DNA of 64,000 nt from BOKV01 sp049289295. Its GTDB lineage: Bacteria > Pseudomonadota > Alphaproteobacteria > Rhizobiales > Rhizobiaceae. Position 1 is the first letter of the stretch. Each line of letters begins with the position of its first letter. Both the position numbers and the translations under genes were made by a program. The stretch spans positions 1 through 64,000 of the forward strand of contig JBATLL010000075.1 of the NCBI GenBank assembly GCA_049289295.1, written 5' to 3'. This document shows, piece after piece, positions 25,599 to 34,261 of this stretch. The notes under the pieces are model-generated. The model searched no databases and was not told the origin of the DNA. It was given only the letters and a program-made list of their open reading frames with translations.

Positions 25599-26959
25599 AC
25601 TGCTTCCCCCAGTTCCTTCATCACGGTACGATAGGCACTGGTGATCTCGTCATGGTGAGAGTGACGGCCGCCGGAGACCATGTGTCGACCGGCCGACCAG
25701 ACGTCAGTGATCATCGAATCACTGCCAGCGAAAATGAAACAGTCCAGCAATGTATCGCCCTGGCGGCCTTCAAGATCGACCGCTCCATCATCAAGTGCGA
25801 GCAGGTCCGCGAACCTGCCCTTGGAAACTGAACCGGAATTGCGACCGGACACAAGCGCCCCTCCCGCACAGGCAGCATCAAACAGGCGACGCCCTGAGGA
25901 ATGTTCGGGTGTTGCGAGGGCAGCACGGGAATGGTCCCGCAGGCGCTGCGAATGATCCAGCGTGCGCAGCTCCTCGGAAAGGGTGATGCGGATGTTGGAA
26001 TCCGACCCGATGGCAATGCTGCCACCGCAGGCGAACCAGCGCACGCCATCGAAAATTCCGTCGCCCAGGCTCGATTCGGTGATCGGGCAGAGCCCGGCTA
26101 CAGCACCGCTACGCGCCAGCGCACCTGTCTCGTGCTCGTGCATCTGGGTGCAGTGGATGAAACAATATTGCGATCCGAGATCGAGATTTGCGAGCACCCA
26201 CTCGACTGGCCTGCCGCCCAGCCAATGCTTCACTTCCTCCACCTCGGCATGCTGTTCGGCCAGGTGCATGTGAATGGGATTGGCACCAGCCAGCTGGCGG
26301 TGCCTCTGGAGATCCGCGGCATCGACCGCACGCAGGCTGTGGGGCGCGACGCCAGTGCAGCAATCGGGCGTCAATTGGGCAACGATGTTGGCTGCACACT
26401 GATGAAGCTCGACAAAACGGTCGAAATCATTTCCGAAGCGGATCTGGCCCGCGCCAAGCTCACGCTTGTCACAGCCACCATACTGGTAATGCACCGGGAG
26501 CAGGGTGAGGCCGATCCCGGTTCGCTGTGCGGCAGCGCCAATGCGTGACGCCATTTCCGCCAGGTTGTCGTAGGGAACGCCGCCTGGCTGGTGATGCAGA
26601 TAGTGAAACTCGACATTGGCCGAATAGCCTGCCTCAAGCATTTCCATCTGCACGAAAGCGGCGATGGCTTCCACATGGTCGGGTGTGAGCCTGTCGAGAA
26701 AACGGAACATCAGTTGCCGCCAGGTCCAGAAGGAGTCCGACGGATTGGGGCCTCTTTTCTCGGTCAGACCCGCCATGGCACGCTGAAAGGCATGGCTATG
26801 AGCATTTGCAGGCGCGGGCAGAAGAATGCCGACCTGCTGGCCCGACGGCCGCGCCCCGGCAGTGACGGATGCGATGCGGCCATCATCATCGACCGACACG
26901 GCGACATTGTGCGCCCATCCCGATTCCAGCAGGGCTGTTCGTGCCCAGATCGACTTCAT
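25595..26959 (-). CDS. hutF: Formimidoylglutamate deiminase HutF
   Basis: 454 residues from ATG 26959 (AGGTGA 5 nt upstream). Amidohydrolase-fold enzyme that deaminates N-formimidoyl-L-glutamate to N-formyl-L-glutamate and ammonia. Motifs: LPAPANAHSHAFQRAMAGL (metal-binding His-x-His), FHYLHHQPGGVPYDN, HMHLAEQHAEVEEVKHWLGG (His, Glu), FIHCTQM (His) and GSDSNIRITLSEELR (Asp). This dictates the five-step Hut route through formylglutamate, which needs HutG. The frame stays open for 286 codons upstream, antisense to hutI, but that extension has no family match. Confidence 0.93.
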   Translation of the reverse strand: MKSIWARTALLESGWAHNVAVSVDDDGRIASVTAGARPSGQQVGILLPAPANAHSHAFQRAMAGLTEKRGPNPSDSFWTWRQLMFRFLDRLTPDHVEAIAAFVQMEMLEAGYSANVEFHYLHHQPGGVPYDNLAEMASRIGAAAQRTGIGLTLLPVHYQYGGCDKRELGAGQIRFGNDFDRFVELHQCAANIVAQLTPDCCTGVAPHSLRAVDAADLQRHRQLAGANPIHMHLAEQHAEVEEVKHWLGGRPVEWVLANLDLGSQYCFIHCTQMHEHETGALARSGAVAGLCPITESSLGDGIFDGVRWFACGGSIAIGSDSNIRITLSEELRTLDHSQRLRDHSRAALATPEHSSGRRLFDAACAGGALVSGRNSGSVSKGRFADLLALDDGAVDLEGRQGDTLLDCFIFAGSDSMITDVWSAGRHMVSGGRHSHHDEITSAYRTVMKELGEAV

Positions 26960-26970
26960 GCGTTCACCTA

Positions 26971-27000
26971 TTGACAGTTCATTATGTGCATACATAATAT
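26971..27000 (+). promoter_or_regulatory. hutI promoter with candidate HutC operator
   Basis: TTGACA (26971-26976) and TAATAT (26995-27000) are spaced 18 bp, a plausible sigma70 promoter firing towards hutI. The spacer and -10 are covered by a perfect inverted repeat, ATTATGT-GCAT-ACATAAT (26981-26998). The site also lies 22 bp from the hutF start, so one dimer could block both directions. Operator assignment is inference from position and symmetry. Confidence 0.6.
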
Positions 27001-27031
27001 CATCGCAACCGAACAACACAATGGTCTTTTG

Positions 27032-28225
27032 ATGCTTCTGACCAATGCAACGCTCGCTACAATGGCTGGCAGGGATGCCTATGGCCTTGTGGTCGATGGG
27101 GTGATCGCAACCGATGGCGGGAAGATCGTCTGGCTTGGCAAGGCCAGCGAACTTCCGGTTGAACTGGCAGGCGGCGAAACCATTGATCTCGGGGGGCGGC
27201 TGGTCACGCCAGGCCTGATTGATTGCCACACCCACATTGTACACGGCGGGAACAGGGCGCTCGAGTTCGAACTTCGGCTCAACGGGGCGAGCTACGAGGA
27301 GGTCGCGCGGGCTGGTGGGGGTATCGTCTCGACTGTCAAATCTACACGCAATGCCAGCGAGGCAGAACTGCTTGAACAAGCGCTTGCCCGAGTGGACGTA
27401 CTTCTGTCGGAAGGTGTGACGACCCTCGAGATCAAGTCTGGCTATGGGCTCGACATCGATACCGAGATCAGAATGCTGCGCGTCGCGCGGGAAGTGGCCA
27501 GAGCACGTGACGTGCGCGTTCGCACAAGTTTCCTCGGTGCCCACGCCATGCCACCGGAATATGCCGGACGGGCGGATGCCTATATCGACGAAATATGCCT
27601 TCCTGCCCTCACATCTGCGCACGAGGCGGGTCTCGCGGATGCAGTGGATGGTTTTTGCGAGGGCATTGCATTTTCGGCCGGGCAGATCGAGCGGGTTTTT
27701 GAAAAGGCTCGTGAACTTGGCCTGCCGGTCAAACTGCATGCCGAGCAACTTTCGAACCTGGGCGGAACGCTGCTTGCCGCGCGATACGGAGCCCTTTCGT
27801 CCGATCACCTCGAGCATGCGGGCGATGCTGAAGCGGCAGCGATGGCTGAGGCGGGAATGACAGCGGTCATTCTGCCCGGGGCTTACTACACGTTACGCGA
27901 TACAAGGCCGCCGCCCATTGATCTTTTTCGCAAACATCGCGTCGCCATGGCGATTGCCACCGACTGCAACCCCGGTTCGTCGCCGATGACCTCGCTCCTG
28001 CTGGCCATGAACATGGGGTGCACCCTGTTTGGCATGACGCCGCAAGAAACACTCGCAGGCGCAACCGTTCATGCAGCCAGGGCGCTGGGGCTCAATGACT
28101 GCGGCCAACTGGTTAGAGGCATGCGGGCGGACCTGGCGGTGTGGAATGTCGAGCACCCGCGCGAATTATCCTATCGCATCGGATTCAATCCGCTGTGGAA
28201 ACGTGTTTTCGGTGAGTCATCATGA
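27032..28225 (+). CDS. hutI: Imidazolonepropionase
   Basis: 397 residues from ATG 27032 (MLLTNATLATMAG); the frame is open from 26984 but that extension runs over the operator. It hydrolyses imidazolone-5-propionate to formimidoylglutamate. Metal ligands visible: DCHTHIVHGGNRALEFELRL (His-x-His), VKLHAEQLSNLGG (His), SDHLEHA (His) and ATDCNPGSSPMTS (Asp). There is no strong Shine-Dalgarno. Its stop overlaps the hutH start (ATGA). Confidence 0.93.
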   Translation: MLLTNATLATMAGRDAYGLVVDGVIATDGGKIVWLGKASELPVELAGGETIDLGGRLVTPGLIDCHTHIVHGGNRALEFELRLNGASYEEVARAGGGIVSTVKSTRNASEAELLEQALARVDVLLSEGVTTLEIKSGYGLDIDTEIRMLRVAREVARARDVRVRTSFLGAHAMPPEYAGRADAYIDEICLPALTSAHEAGLADAVDGFCEGIAFSAGQIERVFEKARELGLPVKLHAEQLSNLGGTLLAARYGALSSDHLEHAGDAEAAAMAEAGMTAVILPGAYYTLRDTRPPPIDLFRKHRVAMAIATDCNPGSSPMTSLLLAMNMGCTLFGMTPQETLAGATVHAARALGLNDCGQLVRGMRADLAVWNVEHPRELSYRIGFNPLWKRVFGESS

Positions 28226-29751
28226 GTATTGAACTTGTCCCCGGTCAGGCCACGCTGGCGCAGCTGGAAGCCATCTGGCGCACCACGCAGCCCGTCAGAC
28301 TGTCACCATCGGCGCGGCCCGGAATCGAGGCTGCAGCCAGCATTGTTGCGGCAGCTGCCAGCGGGTCAGAAGCGGTATACGGCGTCAATACCGGGTTTGG
28401 AAAACTGGCCAGCGTACGCATCAAACCCTCCGACACCCAGGCTCTTCAGCGCAATCTGGTGCTTTCACATTGCTGCGGCGTCGGCACAGCTCTCGATCTC
28501 CAGACAACGCGTCTGATGATGGCCCTGAAACTGCTGTCGGTCGGTCGCGGCGCATCCGGAATCCGGTGGGAAACCGTTGCCCTTCTGGAGAGCATGCTGG
28601 ACGAAGACATCATGCCCGTTGTTCCCAGCCAGGGATCGGTGGGTGCGTCGGGTGATCTGGCCCCGCTGGCGCACATGGCAGCCGCCATGATCGGTGAAAG
28701 CGACGTCGTCTACCGGGGCGAGCGGATGCCTTCCAAAACCGCTTTCCAGCGCGCCGGACTGCAGCCTGTGGCGCTTGGGCCAAAGGAAGGGCTTGGCCTG
28801 ATAAACGGCACACAGTTCTCGACCGCCTGCGCTCTGGCTGGCTATTTCTCGGCGTTGCGAAACTGTGAAGCAGCCATTGTTGCCTCCTGTCTGTCCACCG
28901 ATGCGATCATGGGCTCCACCGCACCGCTTGAGGCCGCAATTCATGCGCTTCGCGGCCATCGGGGCCAGATCGATGTCGCGCATGCGATGCGGGATATCAT
29001 GGCCGGTTCCGAGATCCGCGAAAGCCACCGCTCCGGCGACACACGTGTCCAGGATCCTTATTGCATACGTTGCCAGCCACAGGTGACGGGCGCGTCTCTC
29101 GATCTCATTCGGTTCGCCGGGGACACACTGGAAATTGAAGCCAATGCGGTATCGGACAATCCGCTTGTGCTTGTCGAGCAGGCGATGATTGTGTCTGGTG
29201 GCAACTTCCATGCTGAACCGGTCGCCTTTGCTGCTGATCAGATCGCGCTTTCGATCGCCGAAATCGGGGCGATCTCCCAGCGCCGCGTGGCGCTCATGGT
29301 GGACCCGACACTGTCGTTCGATCTTCCGCCGTTCCTCACGCCCGAACCGGGCCTGAATTCCGGACTGATGATTGCAGAAGTGACAACTGCGGCCCTGATG
29401 AGCGAGAACAAGCATCTGGCGCACCCCTGCTCGACAGATTCGACACCCACTTCGGCCAACCAGGAAGACCATGTTTCCATGGCCGCGCACGGGGCCCGCA
29501 GGCTTGAGCGGATGAATGCCAATCTCAATGTGATCATCGGCGTCGAGTTGATGTGCGCGGCACAGGGGATCGAGTTTCGGGCACCGCTGCGCACAAGCCC
29601 GATCCTCGCGGAAGTGATGGCCGCCTTGCGCGAGCAGGTGCCAACCGTGAGGGAAGATCGCTATCTGGCTGGCGACATGGAACGTTCCGCCGCACTTGTG
29701 GCGGCGGGCGCCTTTTCGATTGCCGGCCGGGTATTGTTGCCGTCGCGATAG
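28222..29751 (+). CDS. hutH: Histidine ammonia-lyase
   Basis: 509 residues. First step of histidine breakdown, giving urocanate and ammonia. The Ala142-Ser143-Gly144 triad in QGSVGASGDLAPLAHM cyclises autocatalytically to the MIO electrophile. Also visible are the Tyr loop VYGVNTGFGKLASVRI, LINGTQFSTACALAG, and QDPYCIRCQPQVTGA. Full length and intact. Translationally coupled to hutI. Confidence 0.95.
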   Translation: MSIELVPGQATLAQLEAIWRTTQPVRLSPSARPGIEAAASIVAAAASGSEAVYGVNTGFGKLASVRIKPSDTQALQRNLVLSHCCGVGTALDLQTTRLMMALKLLSVGRGASGIRWETVALLESMLDEDIMPVVPSQGSVGASGDLAPLAHMAAAMIGESDVVYRGERMPSKTAFQRAGLQPVALGPKEGLGLINGTQFSTACALAGYFSALRNCEAAIVASCLSTDAIMGSTAPLEAAIHALRGHRGQIDVAHAMRDIMAGSEIRESHRSGDTRVQDPYCIRCQPQVTGASLDLIRFAGDTLEIEANAVSDNPLVLVEQAMIVSGGNFHAEPVAFAADQIALSIAEIGAISQRRVALMVDPTLSFDLPPFLTPEPGLNSGLMIAEVTTAALMSENKHLAHPCSTDSTPTSANQEDHVSMAAHGARRLERMNANLNVIIGVELMCAAQGIEFRAPLRTSPILAEVMAALREQVPTVREDRYLAGDMERSAALVAAGAFSIAGRVLLPSR

Positions 29752-29855
29752 GACAGGCCAGGAAGAGAATTACGAAACTGGCGGTGCAGAGCGCTGCCAC
29801 TCCATCACCACTTGCAGGTGCCGGACTTGCCGGAACCGGACCGGGAGAGAACCAG

Positions 29856-31550
29856 ATGACCAATCCACGCCACAACCAGCGCGATGTCTATCCCCCAACC
29901 GGGACACAGATCACTGCCAAGAGCTGGCTTACCGAAGCACCAATGCGCATGCTGATGAACAATCTGCATCCCGATGTGGCGGAAAATCCGCATGAGCTGG
30001 TGGTCTATGGCGGCATTGGACGCGCGGCGCGGACATGGCAGGATTTCGACCGGATCATCGAGAGCCTGAAATCGCTCAACGAGGATGAAACACTTGTGGT
30101 TCAGTCCGGCAAGCCGGTTGCGGTCGTGCGGACACATGTGGATGCGCCGCGTGTCCTGATCGCCAACTCCAATCTCGTACCACACTGGGCCACCTGGGAG
30201 CATTTCAACGAACTCGACCGCAAGGGGCTGGCCATGTACGGCCAGATGACAGCGGGATCATGGATCTATATCGGCACCCAGGGCATCGTTCAGGGCACCT
30301 ATGAGACATTCGCGGAAGCCGGACGCCAGCATTATGGGGGTGACCTCAAGGGCAGATGGATCCTCACCGGTGGGCTGGGCGGTATGGGCGGTGCGCAGCC
30401 GCTGGCAGCAGTCTTTGCCGGGGCCTGCTGTCTTGCGGTCGAATGTGACGAGACGCGCATCGATTTCCGCATTCGCACCAAATATCTCGATGAGAAGGCG
30501 GCAACACTCGACGAAGCACTGGAAAAGATCGCGCGCTGGACCAAGGCTGGCGAAGCCAAATCCGTCGGGCTTCTGGGCAATGCTGCCGAGATTTTCCCGG
30601 AACTTGTTCGGCGCATGCAGGAAGGCGGGCCGCGACCCGACATCGTGACGGACCAGACCTCGGCCCATGATCCCCTGCACGGCTATCTCCCGCTCGGCTG
30701 GACCGTTGGCGAATGGCGCAAAAAGCAGGAAAGCGATCCAGCCGCTGTCCAGAAAGCTGCCCGCACCTCCATGAAGAAGCATGTGGCGGCGATGGTCGAT
30801 TTCTGGAACGCCGGTGTGCCGACGCTCGACTATGGCAACAATATCCGGCAGGTGGCAAAGGAAGAAGGCTTGGAGAATGCCTTTGCCTTTCCCGGATTCG
30901 TGCCTGCCTATATTCGTCCGCTGTTTTGCAAGGGGATCGGGCCGTTTCGCTGGTGCGCGCTTTCTGGCGATCCGCAGGACATCCACAAGACCGATGCGGC
31001 GATGAAAAAGCTCTTTCCCGAAAACGAGCATCTGCACCGCTGGCTTGACATGGCCAGCGAGCGCATCGCCTTCCAGGGGCTTCCGGCACGCATCTGCTGG
31101 ATCGGACTTGGGGACCGGCACCGCGCGGGACTGATGTTCAACGAGATGGTTGCTTCCGGCGAACTCAAGGCACCGATCGTCATCGGCAGGGATCATCTTG
31201 ATTCCGGGTCGGTGGCTTCGCCCAATCGGGAAACCGAATCGATGATGGACGGGTCCGATGCCGTTTCTGACTGGCCGTTGCTCAATGCGCTTGTCAACAC
31301 TGCCTCGGGCGCGACCTGGGTATCGCTGCATCATGGCGGTGGCGTGGGCATGGGTTTTTCGCAGCATGCAGGCGTTGTGATTGTTGCGGATGGAACGCCG
31401 GAAGCAGCCAGGCGGCTTGAACGCGTCCTGTGGAACGATCCGGCCTCAGGCGTTTGGCGCCATGCGGACGCAGGATATGAAGCCGCCCTTGAATGCGCCC
31501 GCGAACATGGTCTGAACCTGCCTGGAATCCTGGGAAGCCGGGAAGGGTGA
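29856..31550 (+). CDS. hutU: Urocanate hydratase
   Basis: 564 residues from ATG 29856 (GGGAGA 7 nt upstream), matching the family start TNPRHNQRDVYPPTGTQITA; the frame is open further upstream but there it only mirrors hutH. It adds water to urocanate with tightly bound NAD as electrophile. The NAD loop is LTGGLGGMGGAQPLAA near residue 170, and the active-site region is FPGFVPAYIRPLFCKGIGPF. A 104-bp spacer follows hutH. It is the last hut gene here. Confidence 0.95.
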   Translation: MTNPRHNQRDVYPPTGTQITAKSWLTEAPMRMLMNNLHPDVAENPHELVVYGGIGRAARTWQDFDRIIESLKSLNEDETLVVQSGKPVAVVRTHVDAPRVLIANSNLVPHWATWEHFNELDRKGLAMYGQMTAGSWIYIGTQGIVQGTYETFAEAGRQHYGGDLKGRWILTGGLGGMGGAQPLAAVFAGACCLAVECDETRIDFRIRTKYLDEKAATLDEALEKIARWTKAGEAKSVGLLGNAAEIFPELVRRMQEGGPRPDIVTDQTSAHDPLHGYLPLGWTVGEWRKKQESDPAAVQKAARTSMKKHVAAMVDFWNAGVPTLDYGNNIRQVAKEEGLENAFAFPGFVPAYIRPLFCKGIGPFRWCALSGDPQDIHKTDAAMKKLFPENEHLHRWLDMASERIAFQGLPARICWIGLGDRHRAGLMFNEMVASGELKAPIVIGRDHLDSGSVASPNRETESMMDGSDAVSDWPLLNALVNTASGATWVSLHHGGGVGMGFSQHAGVVIVADGTPEAARRLERVLWNDPASGVWRHADAGYEAALECAREHGLNLPGILGSREG

Positions 31551-31853
31551 GGTCTCGGCCGCGACATTCGACTGTGAATTGCGATGTTACGCCGCTTTTG
31601 CGAACAGGTCGTTGATGAAGCGGTAAATGAAGTCTGGGGGCTTTGCCCCCAACGCCGTGTCAAGGCGCGGCTCCCGTGGCTCGGCTTCGCCTGCGCCCGC
31701 CGCTTGACCCTTGACACGTTGCCCCCCCCATTCTCGCCGCAAGGCAGGGGTTCAGACAGGCTGAACCCTAATCAACACTTTAAAAGGATATAATAATGGC
31801 GTTTATCGGGGGATAATGGGGGGGCTTTGACGTGCTCCCCCGAATGTACTCAT
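31551..31853. repeat. Palindrome-rich block downstream of hutU
   Basis: Three inverted repeats follow one another: TGGGGGC-TTT-GCCCCCA (31636-31652), CGTGTCAAGG (31656-31665) with CCTTGACACG (31709-31718), and GGGTTCAG-ACAGG-CTGAACCC (31748-31768). No T-tract follows on either strand, so they do not look like simple terminators. No protein-coding frame is convincing; on the minus strand the phrase FIYRFINDLFAKAA ends at a stop near 31591 and might be the end of a transposase I do not recognise. Confidence 0.5.
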
Positions 31854-32036
31854 TCATAGGCTAGCCCTAGCCACGTTGTGGTCCTTTTGGGACCGGGTTG
31901 CAAATTCATTCGGTGTGAGCCCGTCGAGGCTCGTGTGCGGTCGGTGCAGATTGTAGTCGATACGCCATTCCTCAATGATCTCCCGGGCATGGCGGAAGCT
32001 GCGGAACAGATGTTCGTTGAGACACTCATCCCTGCC
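31854..32036 (-). pseudogene. IS3-family OrfB, C-terminal fragment (first of two)
   Basis: The minus strand reads GRDECLNEHLFRSFRHAREI, IEEWRIDYNLHRPHTSLDGL, TPNEFATRSQKDH, the closing part of an IS3 OrfB, to its own stop. The catalytic core is missing. It is joined head-to-head with a different IS3 tail on the plus strand. Confidence 0.82.
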
Positions 32037-32052
32037 CGCTGCCCGGGCGAGC

Positions 32053-32253
32053 TTGATCAAATGGCGGCTCGATTACAATGGCAGCCGACCGCATTCGCAG
32101 CTCGACTGGCAAACGCCAAACGAGTTTGCATCAACCTTCACACCGCGACGGGCATTGGCGCTGCGCAATATAGAAAGCTCCGCCCCACTGCCCGTCGCAT
32201 CAACCGCCTATCAAGGCAAAACCAACACCGGAAACGAACTCAATGCTGGATAA
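32053..32253 (+). pseudogene. IS3-family OrfB, C-terminal fragment (second of two)
   Basis: The plus strand reads LIKWRLDYNGSRPHSQLDWQ, TPNEFASTFTPRRALALRNI and ends TGNELNAG-stop. This is again an IS3 OrfB tail but of another subgroup, facing away from the first fragment. The join falls within 32036-32053. Confidence 0.8.
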
Positions 32254-32407
32254 AACCTGGGGGCAAGGTCACCAAGGCTGCGGAATCTCGGTCGGATCAA
32301 GCACCTGCGCTAATGGAGGCCCGGTGATCTCGGAGGATATATTTACCCCTGTTTTCCATACGCATTGCATACAGAACGCAAGGGCCGCAGCTAAGTTTTT
32401 GATATCA

Positions 32408-32484
<77 letters not shown>

Positions 32485-32747
32485 CGGTTTTCCGCAAGCG
32501 TCTCGCGGGCGAACCCTCTTTAACCGATCGAAACTGGACCGGCAACGGCTAATGACATGCCAATACCTGCCCGATGCCTGGTCGATGCCTGGCCGCGCAG
32601 CGCCAGGGCATTCAGTGAAAACATCCCTCTCCCGGTGCCTGCCTGGCGCGCTATAGCAATGCCCGGCCGCACAAGCGACAGATGCGCATGATCGGCTTCT
32701 TGCGCAGGCCAGCAAGGGCCGGCTTGCGCAAGGGATCAGGCAGAAAA
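32485..32747. other. Intergenic region between tRNA-Arg and the aminotransferase
   Basis: About 263 bp with no coding frame of note. It must hold the tRNA promoter on the right side of the tRNA. Short repeats of the type gcctgg/ccaggc occur (32575-32660) but form no clear terminator. Confidence 0.35.
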
Positions 32748-34133
32748 TCAGCCGATGCGGCCCTGCTTCCTGAGCGCAGACCAGGTGTCATCGAGGGTTT
32801 TCTTTGCCCTTCTTGCCAGATCGTCAGCCTCCTCATGGCTGAGCACCAGCGGCGGCGAAAGGATCAGGCTGTCGCGCACCGCCCGCATGACCAGGCCGTT
32901 CGCGAAGGATAGATCGCGCGCCAGCGTGCCGACTTCCCCGACATTGGCAAACTTTTTCGTCAAATTGCTCTTGTCGGGAACCAGCTCCAGGGCGCCGATC
33001 ATTCCCTTCATGCGCGCTTCGCCAACCAGGTCATGCGAACCCAGTTCCATCCACAGGCGGGAGAGATAGGGTCCAATGTCGTTGGCGACACGTTCGACGA
33101 GGTTTTCGCGACGCATGATCTGCAGATTGGCAATGGCTGCCGCACAGGCTACCGGGTGGCCGGAATAGGTATAGCCGTGGTTGAACTCGCTATTCTTGCC
33201 GTGGAAAACCTGTGCCACCTTGTCCGACACAGCCACAGCGCCAATTGGCAGATAGCCGGAGGACAGCCCCTTTGCCATGGCCATGAAGTCAGGCTCGGTG
33301 CCGTATGTCTCGCAACCAAACCAGTTGCCTGTGCGTCCGAATCCGCAGATCACCTCGTCGGAGATGAACAGGATATCGCGCTCGTCGAGAATGCGTTTCA
33401 CCTCAGGCCAGTAGGTTTCAGGAGGAACGATAACACCGCCAGCACCCTGGATCGGCTCGGCTATGAAGGCTGCAATCCTGTCCTCGCCAAGCCGGTCGAT
33501 TTCCGCAGCAAGTGCACGTGCCGCCTTGAGGCCGAACTCCTGCGGGCTCATGTCCATTCCCTCACCAAACCAGTAGGGCTGGGCGATATGCACAATGCCG
33601 GGAATGGGCAGCATCGACTGGGCGTGCATTCCCGCCATCCCGCCCAATGAAGCGCCGGCGATTGTCGAGCCGTGATAGGCGTTGCGGCGCGAGATGATCG
33701 TCTTCTTTTCCGGCTTGCCCATCAGGTCCCAATAGGTGCGGACCATGCGCAGGATGGTGTCGTTGGAGTCCGAACCGGAACCACCGAAGAAGAACATGTT
33801 GAACTGGGGCGGTGTGATTTCACTCAGGATCCGCGACAGTTCGATCACCGGGACATTGGTCGTCTTGAAGAAGGTATTGTAATAGGAAAGCTCGGCCATC
33901 TGGGCACGAACCGCCTCGATGATCTCGTTGCGGCCGTGACCGACATTCATGCACCACAGGCCGGCCATGCCGTCCATGATGCGGTTTCCCTCACTGTCCC
34001 ACAGCCATACGCCATCGGCCCGTACAATAACCCTGCGTTCATCCAGCTTCAGCGCACCATGATCGGTGAAGGGATGAAGGTGATGCGCAGCGTCAAGCGC
34101 ACGAAGGTCTTCGGTCGATATGTTTGAGAGCAT
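32748..34133 (-). CDS. Class III PLP aminotransferase (amine/putrescine-pyruvate type)
   Basis: 461 residues from ATG 34133 (MLSNISTEDLRALDAAHHLH); a TTG 45 nt upstream is possible but less likely. Fold-type I: YYNTFFKTTNVPVIELS, FFFGGSGSDSNDTILRMVR (phosphate-binding GS), RRNAYHGSTIAGASLGGM, ISDEVICGFGRTGNWFGCET and the Schiff-base Lys in MAMAKGLSSGYLPIGAVAVS. This subgroup includes SpuC-like putrescine-pyruvate aminotransferases and beta-alanine/GABA transaminases. The divergent PuuA-like glutamine synthetase supports a polyamine or amine role. Exact substrate not determinable. Confidence 0.88.
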   Translation of the reverse strand: MLSNISTEDLRALDAAHHLHPFTDHGALKLDERRVIVRADGVWLWDSEGNRIMDGMAGLWCMNVGHGRNEIIEAVRAQMAELSYYNTFFKTTNVPVIELSRILSEITPPQFNMFFFGGSGSDSNDTILRMVRTYWDLMGKPEKKTIISRRNAYHGSTIAGASLGGMAGMHAQSMLPIPGIVHIAQPYWFGEGMDMSPQEFGLKAARALAAEIDRLGEDRIAAFIAEPIQGAGGVIVPPETYWPEVKRILDERDILFISDEVICGFGRTGNWFGCETYGTEPDFMAMAKGLSSGYLPIGAVAVSDKVAQVFHGKNSEFNHGYTYSGHPVACAAAIANLQIMRRENLVERVANDIGPYLSRLWMELGSHDLVGEARMKGMIGALELVPDKSNLTKKFANVGEVGTLARDLSFANGLVMRAVRDSLILSPPLVLSHEEADDLARRAKKTLDDTWSALRKQGRIG

Positions 34134-34261
34134 TTTGGTGGCATTCCCGCACTGTTTCGGATGGCCAGAGATATCCAAGCGGCGTCAACTTGGCAATGGA
34201 GGGGCAAACAGGTAAACAGAGCAGGAGCGCAGGCGAGCGCGATTTTCAGAAGGAAAATTGC

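Noticed and set aside
25595..27817. 740-codon open frame on the minus strand covering hutF and the antisense of hutI
   Set aside because: Only the part from ATG 26959 matches HutF. The upstream 286 codons mirror hutI on the other strand and cross the hut operator; they are an open antisense frame caused by high G+C.
29553..29855. 101-codon extension of hutU upstream
   Set aside because: It overlaps the 3' end of hutH in another frame; the family N-terminus begins at ATG 29856 with GGGAGA upstream.
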